DNA from: Ponticaulis sp.
GTDB taxonomy: Bacteria; Pseudomonadota; Alphaproteobacteria; Caulobacterales; Hyphomonadaceae
NCBI GenBank assembly: GCA_002692725.1
Contig: NZLU01000025.1
Span: 248,001 to 312,000 of the forward strand
DNA: 64,000 bases
Direction: 5' to 3'
Of the stretch, positions 48,200 through 56,975 are shown one piece after another. A program made the translations under genes and the position numbers. The notes beneath the pieces are model-generated. The model saw nothing but the letters and a program-made list of their open reading frames with translations, did no database searches and was not told the origin of the DNA. Within the stretch, counting starts at the first letter, position 1. Each line of letters opens with the position of its first letter.

Positions 48200-48970
48200 T
48201 TAGCGGCCCTTCCAGACGGGTTTGCGTTTTTCTGCGAAAGCCGCGAGTCCTTCGGCGCGGTCTTCTGACTGCAGAGCCTTCTCGGCGGCTTTTTGCTGAA
48301 ATTGCCAGGCATCGGCCTCGGTCCAGTCGACAGCGTTGGCGACAATTTCTTTTGTCGCTGCGAGCGCAGTCGGACCATTCTGTAGAATGCGGTCGATATA
48401 GGCTTTCGCGGCAGCCAGCGTTTCGCCTGGCTCAACAAGGTTGTGAACGACGCCATATTGATGGAAGAAAGCTGCCTCGCGGATATCGCCTGTCAGGGCG
48501 AGGTCCATGGCAATGTGATACGGCATGCGCTTTGGCAGGCGGAAAAGCCCGCCACCGACGGCCACAAGATTGTGCTTCACCTCCGGCAATCCGAATTTCG
48601 AATTCGTCGCCGCAATGATGATATCACAGGCGAGTGCCAGCTCAAACCCGCCCGCGACGGCATAGCCTTCCACAGCAGCCACCAAAGGTTTGCGGGATGG
48701 CTCTTTGAATAGGCCAAACCCGCCGCGGCGTTCGGTGCGCGGGCGTTCGCCGCGACGAACCGCCTTCAGGTCTGCGCCAGCGGAAAACGTGTTGCCCGCG
48801 CCTGTGATAATGCCCGCAAACAGCGAGTCCTCGGCATCGAGCTGATCAATTGCCGCTTCCATCAAATCGGCTGTTTCCCGATCAAAAGCATTTCGCGCGT
48901 CAGCGGCGCGATTGACAGTGATGATCAGAACGTTTCCGTCGCGTTCGGTCAGAATTTTGGGCTCAGACAT
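48200..48970 (-). CDS. enoyl-CoA hydratase/isomerase (crotonase) family
   Basis: Crotonase-fold enzyme, 256 residues. Start 48970 (MSEPKILTERDG) is the natural N-terminus; the frame extending to 49033 overlaps the SDR gene. Motifs: GAGNTFSAGADLKAV (oxyanion hole), AGGFELALACDIIIA, and GLPEVKHNLVAVGGGL with a conserved Glu. Third gene of the ligase-SDR-crotonase arm under TetR, so it likely hydrates or isomerises an enoyl-CoA in that pathway. Confidence 0.9.
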   Translation of the reverse strand: MSEPKILTERDGNVLIITVNRAADARNAFDRETADLMEAAIDQLDAEDSLFAGIITGAGNTFSAGADLKAVRRGERPRTERRGGFGLFKEPSRKPLVAAVEGYAVAGGFELALACDIIIAATNSKFGLPEVKHNLVAVGGGLFRLPKRMPYHIAMDLALTGDIREAAFFHQYGVVHNLVEPGETLAAAKAYIDRILQNGPTALAATKEIVANAVDWTEADAWQFQQKAAEKALQSEDRAEGLAAFAEKRKPVWKGR

Positions 48971-48978
48971 ATCGCTCT

Positions 48979-49773
48979 CTATAATCCAAAGGTAAAGCCG
49001 CCAGAGACCGGATAGGTCTGGCCGGTAATCCATGACGATGCGTCAGAAGCCAGAAACAAGGCCATGTTCGCGATGTCATTGGGCTGTCCGGGGCGGCGAA
49101 TGACATAGTTCGACATCATTTTCTTGAAGCGTTCCGGATTGGACATCACACGTTTTTCGACGTCGGGCGTTGCGGTGAATGCAATTGCGATGTTGTTGGC
49201 GGTGATATTGTAGCGGCCAAGCGTTCTGGCGCAGGACCGCATGAAACCGGCTGCCCCGGCCTTGGAGGCGGCGTAGATTTCCATGCTCGGATCGCCCCAG
49301 CGTCCGGCCTCTGAGATGATGGTGATCAGTCGCCCTGGTGCGCCGCGTTCAATCATACCTGGAATCACAGCGGCGGCGCAGTTCATCACCCCGTAAAAAT
49401 TGACACCGATAAAGCTGTTCCAGTCGTCGGGCCCCGTTTCCCAGAACGGCTTTCTGGCGTTTTCTGTGGGCGTCGCGCCTGCATTGCCCGCATTGTTGAC
49501 GAGGATTCCAATTGGCCCAAAGGTTTCCGCGCCTTTGGCTGCCATTTCCTTCACCGCCTCGAGATTGGTCACATCGCACTGAACTGCCAGGGCCTTGCCA
49601 CCGGCTTCGCGGACCTCCTCTGCAACGGCTTCCGCCCGTTCGAGATGGAAGTCATTCACAATCACGCCGCCACTATTATGCGCGGCCATATGCAATGCGA
49701 TTTGTCGGCCAACGCCCTGTCCGGCTCCGGTGACAAGGGCGACACGCCCGGCCAGGTCCAGTATCTCGCTCAT
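48979..49773 (-). CDS. SDR family NAD(P)-dependent oxidoreductase
   Basis: Classical short-chain dehydrogenase, 264 residues: VTGAGQGVGRQIALHMA cofactor motif, NNAGNAG, and a catalytic Ser with YAASK (IISEAGRWG...EIYAASKAG). ATG 49773 overlaps the ligase stop (ATGA); nine more upstream residues are possible but not needed. It probably oxidises a beta-hydroxyacyl-CoA or a related alcohol in this catabolic arm. Confidence 0.9.
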   Translation of the reverse strand: MSEILDLAGRVALVTGAGQGVGRQIALHMAAHNSGGVIVNDFHLERAEAVAEEVREAGGKALAVQCDVTNLEAVKEMAAKGAETFGPIGILVNNAGNAGATPTENARKPFWETGPDDWNSFIGVNFYGVMNCAAAVIPGMIERGAPGRLITIISEAGRWGDPSMEIYAASKAGAAGFMRSCARTLGRYNITANNIAIAFTATPDVEKRVMSNPERFKKMMSNYVIRRPGQPNDIANMALFLASDASSWITGQTYPVSGGFTFGL

Positions 49774-51326
49774 ACTTTTCTCTCTCTTCCTTCCCAATAC
49801 GGATCCCGCAGGGTCCTTTTGAGAATTTTCCCCATAGAATTTCGCGGTAATTCCTGAATGATCTCGATTTTTCGAGGTCGCTTGTAGGATGACAATTCTG
49901 TCGCGCAGTGGTCGGCCAGCTCATCGGCTGTTGCCGATCGGCTCGGCTTCAGCTCACAAACGGCCATAACTTCTTCGCCGAATTCGTCGTTCGGAATGCC
50001 AAACACGGCTGCGTCCTGCACATCATCATGTCGCATCAGAGCCGCTTCGATTTCGGCGGGATAAATATTCACCCCACCAGAAATGATCATGTCTTTGACG
50101 CGATCTGAAATGTAGAGATATCCATCCTCATCCAGCTGGCCGATGTCGCCGGTACGGAAAAAGCCGCCCTCATCCAGCGTATCAGCGGGCAGGGCAGGTG
50201 CGTTGAGGTAATTCCTGATTGTGACCGGTGTCCGTGCCCAGATTTCACCGGCTTCCCCTGTCGGCAGCACTTCGCCATCATCGCTGCGTATTTCCAGCGT
50301 GACCCCGTCGAACGGCTTTCCGACGGATCCGGGCTTCACCTTCTGCATATCGGGGGAGATGGAGGTGAGCATGCTTGTTTCGGTCGAGCCATACCCCTCG
50401 TCCAGACATTCCCCGAAATAGGACATGATCCAGGCTTTGAGTTCTTGCGTCACCGGAGCGGCTCCGACGCTGATCGTGCGGATGGACGAAACATCGTATT
50501 TTGAAAGCACATCTTCCGGCAGACCAGCGAGGCGCTTATACATGGTTGGAACACCGTTCCAGTAAGTCACCTTGTAGCGATCAATAAGGTCCAGAACACC
50601 TTCGCCATCAAACCGGCGCTGAAGGATCATTTTATTCCCTGCGCGCACAGACGTCCGGATCAGAGCCGGGCCGGCACCATGGTTGAATGGCATTGTGACG
50701 AGAACAACATCGCCCGGCAGCTGAGGTCGTCGGGAGGCGACACTCTTCTGATATTTGCGAAGTTCTTCCGTATCTCCAAAGCTGTGTTGCCCCATCTCCA
50801 CACCTTTCGGCAGCCCGGTTGTGCCGGACGTGTAAATGATGAGTGGTGGGTCAGATTTTGCGATATGTTCTGGCTGCGCAGACGTTTTGAGAATGTCGTC
50901 CCAGAATTCATACCCCTTGGCCGGTCGTGAAATGGAGACGGCGAGCTGAAGGTTCAGACCTTTAAGCGCTGGTAATAGCGCCTCGGGGTCGGCGTCGTCG
51001 CAAAATATGGCTTTCGCGCCGCTATTGGCCAGAACATACTGGGTTTCAGAGGGGGTGAGGCGCCAATTAAGACCGAGAAGCTTGCAGCCCACTTTTCCGA
51101 GAGCAAGACGCACAATGAGCCACTCATATCTTATCTGCGTACGCGCGACGACGACGTCATCTCTGCCCAAATCTGCTGCAATCAAAGCATTGGCGACCCG
51201 GTTGGCTGCGTCGTTCCACTGAGACCATGTGAGTGAAACGTCACCGTCGACCGCCGCGACATCGTCGGGTTTGCTGCTCGCCCAGTATTCGACAGTTGCA
51301 GGCAAAGGCGTAGGTCGGGCGCTCAT
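49770..51326 (-). CDS. AMP-dependent acyl-CoA synthetase
   Basis: CoA ligase of 518 residues activating the pathway's carboxylic acid. Motifs: LIIYTSGTTGLPKGVEM, YGSTETSMLTS, TGDIGQLDEDGYLYI, and MGKILKRTLRD with the catalytic Lys. Its start overlaps the TetR stop (ATGA), and its stop overlaps the SDR start, so tetR-ligase-SDR-crotonase is one operon. Substrate unknown. Confidence 0.93.
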   Translation of the reverse strand: MSARPTPLPATVEYWASSKPDDVAAVDGDVSLTWSQWNDAANRVANALIAADLGRDDVVVARTQIRYEWLIVRLALGKVGCKLLGLNWRLTPSETQYVLANSGAKAIFCDDADPEALLPALKGLNLQLAVSISRPAKGYEFWDDILKTSAQPEHIAKSDPPLIIYTSGTTGLPKGVEMGQHSFGDTEELRKYQKSVASRRPQLPGDVVLVTMPFNHGAGPALIRTSVRAGNKMILQRRFDGEGVLDLIDRYKVTYWNGVPTMYKRLAGLPEDVLSKYDVSSIRTISVGAAPVTQELKAWIMSYFGECLDEGYGSTETSMLTSISPDMQKVKPGSVGKPFDGVTLEIRSDDGEVLPTGEAGEIWARTPVTIRNYLNAPALPADTLDEGGFFRTGDIGQLDEDGYLYISDRVKDMIISGGVNIYPAEIEAALMRHDDVQDAAVFGIPNDEFGEEVMAVCELKPSRSATADELADHCATELSSYKRPRKIEIIQELPRNSMGKILKRTLRDPYWEGRERKV

Positions 51327-51985
51327 ACTTTGAGACTCCGCGTCAAACTGGCTTTCAGGGTTTTCCGGAGTTGATCAATGTCGATATTATCCCGATCAGT
51401 CAGCCAGAGGGTGGCAGCGCCCCTCAATTGCGCAAGCACGATATGGGCCTCTGTTTCAGGGTCGATATCGGGTCTGATACCGCCATCTTCCTGGCCCCGA
51501 CGAATTCGCTGAGCATAGAGATTGATCGACCCCCGGTTCAGTTCGATGATCGCCGACAAAAGGTCGGCCTGATAGGTCGCCTCCGAGAGAAGCGTCAGGA
51601 GGGCGCGGGCGTTGTCAGGATGTTTGGCGACACTACGAAGATAGAAATCGGCCGGGATGAGAACGGCGTCGAGACCCTTTCGGTCCATTTCACCTGTGGT
51701 CCGGCGCATTTCCTTCTGGAATCTCTCGACGACGAAATCGGCAAGTCGCGCGACCAGTGCATCCTTTTTTCCAAAGTAATGGGCGGGCAGGCCGCGGCTA
51801 TATCCGGCAGCCTCTCCAACATCATTCAACTGAAGGCCGGCCAGACCTTTTTCAGCAACGATCCGCAAAGCGGCGCGAAGCATTTCGCTTTCGGCCTTTT
51901 CGCGACGTTCTGCGTGCGTCTGCCTGGAGGCCGCTGAGGCCTTATTTGATGGTGTCGCGGATGGAGCGTTCACTTCACTTCTCAT
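51323..51985 (-). CDS. TetR family transcriptional regulator
   Basis: Repressor of about 220 residues: an N-terminal HTH (MLRAALRIVAEKGLAGLQLNDVGEAAGYS, residues about 35-63) and a C-terminal ligand domain. ATG 51985 is used, though a TTG at 52003 and a GTG at 51973 are also in frame and the ribosome site is weak. Leads the catabolic operon and probably controls both divergent arms through the palindrome just upstream. Confidence 0.9.
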   Translation of the reverse strand: MRSEVNAPSATPSNKASAASRQTHAERREKAESEMLRAALRIVAEKGLAGLQLNDVGEAAGYSRGLPAHYFGKKDALVARLADFVVERFQKEMRRTTGEMDRKGLDAVLIPADFYLRSVAKHPDNARALLTLLSEATYQADLLSAIIELNRGSINLYAQRIRRGQEDGGIRPDIDPETEAHIVLAQLRGAATLWLTDRDNIDIDQLRKTLKASLTRSLKV

Positions 51986-51988
51986 TCT

Positions 51989-52008
51989 TTTGCTTGTTCG
52001 CAAGCAAA
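51989..52008. promoter_or_regulatory. putative TetR operator palindrome
   Basis: TTTGCTTG (51989-51996) and CAAGCAAA (52001-52008), perfect 8-bp arms around TTCG, immediately upstream of the TetR start and 59 bp before the DUF35 start. Size and position suit a TetR dimer controlling both directions. Confidence 0.65.
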
Positions 52009-52066
52009 TATTATGTTTTGTATCTGGTCAAGCCTTGTTTTGCAAAGACACCACTGGAGTGACCGG

Positions 52067-52501
52067 GTGAGCGAAGAGTTGGACATGCCTTTATTAAAAC
52101 CCGATGTTTATCAGAGGGTTGGTTCTGATCAAGTTCCAAAATTTCCGTCGTTGATCGGTGGTAAATGTGTGTGCGGCCATGTCTTTTTTCCGTGGCAATC
52201 CTATGGATGTGAAATGTGTGGAGGTCATGGAAGCGTCCTGACGAGATGTGCTCTCTCTGGCACGGGGCGATTGGTTGGCGTTGCACCAGTTCATCTTCAC
52301 GCCGGAAAAAGAAGTGCGCCGTTTACTGTCGTTTCCGTCGAACTGGATGACGGCCCGGTTGTCCGCACACTTCTTGACGGAGAGACTGCGAAGATTGGTG
52401 ACAGGGTGACGTCTGTACTTGTCTCGGTCAGCAACCCAGATACCGATGAGACCGCATTAGATCTGCGATTCCAGGTTGTCGCCTCGGAGGCGGTTGCATG
52501 A
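52067..52501 (+). CDS. DUF35 (zinc ribbon + OB fold) acyl-CoA-binding protein
   Basis: A 144-residue DUF35 protein. The GTG start at 52067 has GGAG 8 bp upstream; ATG 52085 is an alternative. Four cysteines form the rubredoxin-like zinc ribbon (CVCG...CEMCG, about residues 33-53), followed by an OB fold (LSGTGRLVGVAPVHLHAG). DUF35 partners of thiolase-like proteins are needed for activity in, for example, steroid side-chain retro-aldolases. Its stop overlaps the thiolase start by ATGA, implying a stoichiometric complex. Confidence 0.88.
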   Translation: MSEELDMPLLKPDVYQRVGSDQVPKFPSLIGGKCVCGHVFFPWQSYGCEMCGGHGSVLTRCALSGTGRLVGVAPVHLHAGKRSAPFTVVSVELDDGPVVRTLLDGETAKIGDRVTSVLVSVSNPDTDETALDLRFQVVASEAVA

Positions 52502-53643
52502 CTGTTCGGCTGAGTGATCTGAGACCTGTTTATGTAATCGGGGTTGGGTTTCACAAATACCAGTTCGCCTCCGAAACGCCTTATGTTGAGCTCGGTCTCA
52601 AGGCCGTCAGGGACGCCTTAACTGACGCAGATATCGAATGGCCTTCAGTTCAGTCGGCCTATGTGGCGAAAGCTCTTCTGCCGATGGCGCCGGGACGGGC
52701 GATGCTTCGCCATTTGGGGGCGACGGGATTGCCGATTGTGCATGTGGAAAATGCCTCGGCGTCCGGGTCTTCAGCCTTTCGGCATGCCTGTATGGAAGTT
52801 GCGGCGGGGCTGACGGATGTCAGTCTAGCCATGGGGGTGGATAAACGCATGCCCGTCATGCGGGGGGAGGCGCTGGCTGGTCTGCCGGATCTGGCAAATG
52901 ATGCGATTGTGCCCTTTACGCATTTTGCTTTGCTGGCAGACCAGTATGCCGCTCGACACGGGATCGACGTTGAAGAAACCGCCCTGGTCGCCGTGAAAAA
53001 TCATCACAATGGATCGATGAATCTGAACGCCCAGCATCAGAAAGAACGGACACTTGATCAAATCCTAGGAGGGAAGCGGATCGCCGGCTCCTTTACCTCG
53101 CTGCAATGTACGCCTGTAGGTGAAGGAGCCGCGGCCGTGATTATCGCCTCGGAAGAAGGTATTCGAAATCTGGAGGTTGATCGTGGGCGCTGTATTCGTG
53201 TGACGTCATCAGCCGCGAGAAGTCAGGCCATTTATGAAAATGCCTCGACCTATGATGCAGATCTGACCCGTGAAACAACGGAGGACGCGCTTCAGGAGGC
53301 GGGTCTTCGCCCCAGTGATCTCGATCTTGTCGAATTGCATGATGCGTTCACCATCGAGGAACTGGAATATACAGAAGCCATGGGGCTGTCTCCGCCGGGA
53401 TGTGCGCTCTACGATCTGAAAGAGGGTGCGTTTGATATTGGCGGTCGGGTGGCCGTCAGCGCCTCTGGAGGGCTGATTTCCATGGGGCATCCGATTGGTC
53501 CGACAGGAATTGGACAGATTGGCGAGATCACTACCCAATTGCGAGGTGAAGCAGGAAATCGCCAACACAAGGGCGCGCGCCGAGGACTGGCGCACATGGT
53601 GGGTGTCGGCGCGGTCTGCTATGTTCACACACTTGAGAAATAG
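52498..53643 (+). CDS. thiolase-fold protein lacking the nucleophilic cysteine
   Basis: Thiolase/lipid-transfer-protein superfamily member, 381 residues. The nucleophile position, normally Cys in VENACASGS, reads VENASASGS (Ser87, codon TCG). The HP motif SMGHPIGPTG and the C-terminal VGVGAVCYVH remain. Without Cys a covalent thiolysis mechanism is unlikely. With its coupled DUF35 partner and a downstream aldehyde dehydrogenase it resembles Ltp2-type acyl-CoA retro-aldolases, which release an aldehyde. Acyl-CoA binding without catalysis is the alternative. Confidence 0.85.
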   Translation: MTVRLSDLRPVYVIGVGFHKYQFASETPYVELGLKAVRDALTDADIEWPSVQSAYVAKALLPMAPGRAMLRHLGATGLPIVHVENASASGSSAFRHACMEVAAGLTDVSLAMGVDKRMPVMRGEALAGLPDLANDAIVPFTHFALLADQYAARHGIDVEETALVAVKNHHNGSMNLNAQHQKERTLDQILGGKRIAGSFTSLQCTPVGEGAAAVIIASEEGIRNLEVDRGRCIRVTSSAARSQAIYENASTYDADLTRETTEDALQEAGLRPSDLDLVELHDAFTIEELEYTEAMGLSPPGCALYDLKEGAFDIGGRVAVSASGGLISMGHPIGPTGIGQIGEITTQLRGEAGNRQHKGARRGLAHMVGVGAVCYVHTLEK

Positions 53644-53688
53644 ACAAGCACAAAACGGCTTCGGGGAAGCTGGCAAAGGAGACACATA

Positions 53689-55089
53689 ATGCGGAAACTG
53701 TTGATTGGTGGCAAACTTGTTGAGGGCGCTCGCACACTGGATGTCACCAACCCAGCGACCGGACGTTTGCTGGAAACGATTTCTTGCGCTGATGAGGCGC
53801 AACTTAATCTCGCTATTTCCGCTGCGAAAAAAGCATTTCCGTCCTGGGCTGCCAAGCCTCACGCAGAACGGTCCAAATATCTGCTGGCCATGGCTGATGC
53901 CGTTGAAGGCCGGAAAGATGATTTTGTTCGCGCGTTGACGAGTGAGCAGGGCAAGCCAACCGGCCAGGCAAGTCGCGAAGTCATGGCCACGATCGGTGGT
54001 CTACGCGGCTACGCAGCGCTTGATACGCCACTTCGTGTACTGAAAGAGAGCGACAAGAATCGCGTGCTTGAACACCGCACGCCATTGGGTGTCGTCGCAG
54101 CGATCGCACCCTGGAACTTTCCGTTGATGATTCTCACCAATAAGATCGCCCCCGCGCTTATTTCCGGAAATACGGTCATTGGTAAGCCTGCTCCCACGAC
54201 GCCAATCACTGCGCTCATGCTTGGCGAGATCGCCTCAGAAATTCTGCCTGAAGGTGTGTTGTCTATCATCGTCGATAATAATGATCTGGGAGCGCAGCTT
54301 TCCAGTCATCCAGATGTGGCCAAAGTGTCGTTCACCGGGTCGACGGCAACGGGCAAAAAAGTCATGGCAAGCGGCGCAGACTCCCTCAAGCGCATTACCC
54401 TTGAGCTCGGCGGAAATGACGCTGCGCTGGTTCTCGATGATGCCGATATCGGCGCTATCGCGCCGAAACTGTTCGCGACGTCCATGTTCAATTCTGGTCA
54501 GGTCTGCATCGCTGTGAAGCGGATATATGCGCCGCGTGATAAGTATGATGAATTGTGTGACGCTCTCGCGAAACTGGCTGATGAGGCCATCGTCGATGAC
54601 GGATCCAAACAGGGCACGCAGTTTGGCCCGGTTCAGAATAAAATGCAGTTCGAGAAACTTCAGGAATTCCTTCAGGATGCACGTGAGTCCGGTAAAATCA
54701 TCGCTGGTGGAGAGTCGATTGAGCGGGATGGTTATTTCATCCGGCCAACAATTGTGCGCGACGTTCCGGATGATGCCAAGATTGTTCGTGAGGAACAATT
54801 TGGTCCGATTCTTCCAGTTCTGGCGTATGATGAAGTTGAAGATGCGATCGAACGTATCAATGACACTGAATATGGCCTCGGTGGATCTGTTTGGAGCAGC
54901 GATGTCGAGCGTGCGACCGATATCGCAATGCGGATTGACTCCGGTACGGTCTGGGTAAACCAGCATATCGATCTGCCTTTTGACGTGCCATTTGGAGGCG
55001 CGAAACAATCGGGAATTGGTCGCGAAAAAGGTCTGGTCGGTCTCGAAGAATATTCGCAGCCCAAGGTCATCAATGTCGCTCTGAACTGA
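53689..55089 (+). CDS. NAD(P)+-dependent aldehyde dehydrogenase
   Basis: ALDH superfamily, 466 residues, with all catalytic residues: Asn143 (PWNFP), Glu239 (LELGGND), Cys273 (SGQVCIAVKR). Cofactor loop VSFTGSTATGKK. It follows the thiolase-like gene by 45 bp with its own GGAG site, in the TetR-controlled plus-strand arm. It would fit oxidation of a small aldehyde produced by the neighbouring retro-aldolase candidate, by context only. Confidence 0.92.
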   Translation: MRKLLIGGKLVEGARTLDVTNPATGRLLETISCADEAQLNLAISAAKKAFPSWAAKPHAERSKYLLAMADAVEGRKDDFVRALTSEQGKPTGQASREVMATIGGLRGYAALDTPLRVLKESDKNRVLEHRTPLGVVAAIAPWNFPLMILTNKIAPALISGNTVIGKPAPTTPITALMLGEIASEILPEGVLSIIVDNNDLGAQLSSHPDVAKVSFTGSTATGKKVMASGADSLKRITLELGGNDAALVLDDADIGAIAPKLFATSMFNSGQVCIAVKRIYAPRDKYDELCDALAKLADEAIVDDGSKQGTQFGPVQNKMQFEKLQEFLQDARESGKIIAGGESIERDGYFIRPTIVRDVPDDAKIVREEQFGPILPVLAYDEVEDAIERINDTEYGLGGSVWSSDVERATDIAMRIDSGTVWVNQHIDLPFDVPFGGAKQSGIGREKGLVGLEEYSQPKVINVALN

Positions 55090-55097
55090 GCGCAAAG

Positions 55098-55119
55098 TCA
55101 GGCCGAACACACGGCCTGA
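55098..55119 (+). terminator. hairpin after aldehyde dehydrogenase
   Basis: TCAGGCCG (55098-55105) and CGGCCTGA (55112-55119) with a 6-nt loop, 8 bp after the stop, but only a short GTTTC follows. Probable transcript end of the plus arm. Confidence 0.55.
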
Positions 55120-55174
55120 GCGCGTTTCAATGTGACTTCCGAAGACGCGGGCGGTCGTTAAGAATTGTTCTGGC

Positions 55175-55220
55175 ATTGGTGAAGCGTGACTGACCTTGAA
55201 TTGGTCACGTCTTCGCCAAT
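55175..55220. repeat. long imperfect inverted repeat in the 55.1-55.4 kb gap
   Basis: ATTGGTGAAGCGTGAC (55175-55190) pairs with GTCACG, a bulged T and CTTCGCCAAT (55204-55220), giving a 16-bp stem with one G-U, around a 13-nt loop. It lies in a 328-bp intergenic stretch with no gene. It could be an RNA structure or an operator. Confidence 0.5.
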
Positions 55221-55324
55221 TGGTGGTCAGATGAGGCAAGCGCCGCGTCTCGTGCAATTATTTTTTCATTATTTAAATCAATCGCTTATATAGGTGTTCG
55301 GTGAGCGCTCTCACAATTAGGGGG

Positions 55325-55353
55325 TTGACCGCACACGCATCTGTGTGGATTTA
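55325..55353 (+). promoter_or_regulatory. putative promoter of the MarR gene
   Basis: TTGACC, a 17-bp spacer, then GATTTA. The spacer holds an inverted repeat CACAC/GTGTG. A second possible site, TGTTATGAA (55361-55369), follows. The -10 element is weak. Confidence 0.35.
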
Positions 55354-55417
55354 GCTTGAGTGTTATGAATCATCGCTATTTGAGATGAGCCAGTTTTGGA
55401 AGTGAAACGGACGGAAA

Positions 55418-55834
55418 ATGGTCAAGGATCCACTCAAAAAATTTCCGGGGTATCTGCTGCGTCGTGCGGCGAACCTGACCATTACCGAACTGCTCAGAGA
55501 ATTGAGTGACCTCAAGCTGACGCTGACTGAAGCCCATATTCTGATGTTTGTTCTTGCAAATGAAGGAATTACCCAGGTGGAAATTGGTCGAAGCATTGGT
55601 GTGGAAAGTGCCAATATGACCCCACTGGTTTCAAAATTGATGAACAAGCATCTGGTCATCAGAAAGCCCTTGGATGGTCGTCGGCAAGCGCTTCATCTGA
55701 CCGATCAGGGCAGACCTGTGGCAAGTGCCGTGCGAGATATCATTATCGCTCGCGAGTCTGAGCTGGAACAGCGCATTCCAGAGCATCTGAGAGTTCCGTT
55801 TCGGGAAGCTCTGGATCACATACTTTCCGAGTAA
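55418..55834 (+). CDS. MarR family transcriptional regulator
   Basis: A 138-residue winged-helix regulator: recognition region TQVEIGRSIGVESANMTPLVSKL, wing KPLDGRRQALHLTDQG. It lies upstream of the decayed TonB receptor/SnoaL/GST genes, whose promoters share TTCATAACA-type motifs, so it was probably their regulator. The frame itself is intact. No clear Shine-Dalgarno is seen; GGACGGAAA lies close to the ATG. Confidence 0.9.
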   Translation: MVKDPLKKFPGYLLRRAANLTITELLRELSDLKLTLTEAHILMFVLANEGITQVEIGRSIGVESANMTPLVSKLMNKHLVIRKPLDGRRQALHLTDQGRPVASAVRDIIIARESELEQRIPEHLRVPFREALDHILSE

Positions 55835-55964
55835 GCTCGGCTGCGTCATGACCGCATAGCGAATCGATTGGCCCAATTCGGCGGCTGACCGTCAAAAAAA
55901 CAATCGAAATAGGTCGATCGATCAACATATTTGTAACACTTCGGGCAAAACCTGAAGAACAGTG

Positions 55965-56038
55965 TTGTAATTCATAACAATTCGCTTCGCAGCTATTTAC
56001 ACTCCACCGTTTCTCAAAAAAGTATGTCATATAACATA
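55965..56038. promoter_or_regulatory. candidate MarR sites upstream of the broken TonB receptor
   Basis: Two imperfect 16-bp palindromes: TTGTAATTCATAACAA (55965-55980) and TATGTCATATAACATA (56023-56038). Their half-sites TTCATAACA and TATGTCATAT recur upstream of the GST gene and in front of the MarR gene. Confidence 0.45.
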
Positions 56039-56068
56039 TCTAATTAATGCTGGTTTGGGAGGAAAATC

Positions 56069-56975
56069 ATGACTTCAATCAGCGGATCTCGCGTTTCGCT
56101 TCGCCATATGCTTTTTGCTGGCGTCGCAATGACGGCATTCAACGCGGCAGGTTCCGTCGCGATCGCTCAGGAAACCGGCGAGGCAGAAGAGACTGAAAAC
56201 ACTGAATCTCTGACCCTCAACAGGGTTGTTGCAACAGGTACGCGGATTGCCAATTCGGCGCCCGCCGGATCGACCATTGACGTTCTGACGCCAGATGACC
56301 TGGCCGCATATCCGGCGACCAACGTGGTAGAGAAGCTCAATCAGTTGCCATATTTCTCTGCTGCCGGGAATAATGAAGCGTCCAGAGCTTCGGTCGGGCA
56401 AGGCGCAGGTCAGCTTAATTTGGGGCACGGATCAGACATCAATCTGGGGGGAATCGGACCGAGTGCGACGCTCGTACTGTTCGATAGCACCCGAATGCCA
56501 CCCACAGGGGCCACCGGTGGTCAGGCCGATTCGTCGTTTTTCCCTACCATGGTGCTTGATCGCGTAGATATTGTCGCCGATGGCGGATCAGCCATCTATA
56601 GCTCTGACGCCGTGGCTGGCATTGTGAACTTCATTCCAAAACGGTCTCACGACGGCACAGATATCCGAATTTCCGGCACGTCCGCAGACTCTTATGATCG
56701 GTATGGGATTAGTGGTGTCACCGGTTTTGACTGGCTCGGAGCTGAGTGGGTAATTGCCGGAGATTATTCGGAATCTTCGGGCCTGATTGGAACAGAGCGG
56801 GATTTCATTCGCTCTGATCTCACCGCGATGGGGGGAATGATTACCGCTCAGACTTCTGTAATCCGGGCAATATTTTCGTAGACGGACAAACCTATGCGAT
56901 GCCTGCAGGTGGCGTTACATCCGCGAATGTCGGGTCACTCGTTCCGGGCTCACTCAACCGCTGTGAGAATACGCG
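56069..56975 (+). pseudogene. TonB-dependent receptor, frameshifted and truncated
   Basis: An intact signal peptide region, TonB-box-like VVATGTRI, and a plug domain are visible (YSSDAVAGIVNFIPKR). At about 56830-56836 the frame breaks in a G6 run. The original frame stops at 56879, while the shifted frame continues as NDYRSDFCNPGNIFVDG up to about SLNRCEN near 56970. There the sequence turns into the reverse complement of the SnoaL-like gene. About 700 residues of barrel are missing. A good GGGAGGAAAA site shows the gene was once expressed. Confidence 0.85.

Noticed and set aside
54235..55257. 340-residue minus-strand open frame
   Set aside because: Antisense to the aldehyde dehydrogenase; His/Arg-rich composition typical of shadow frames.
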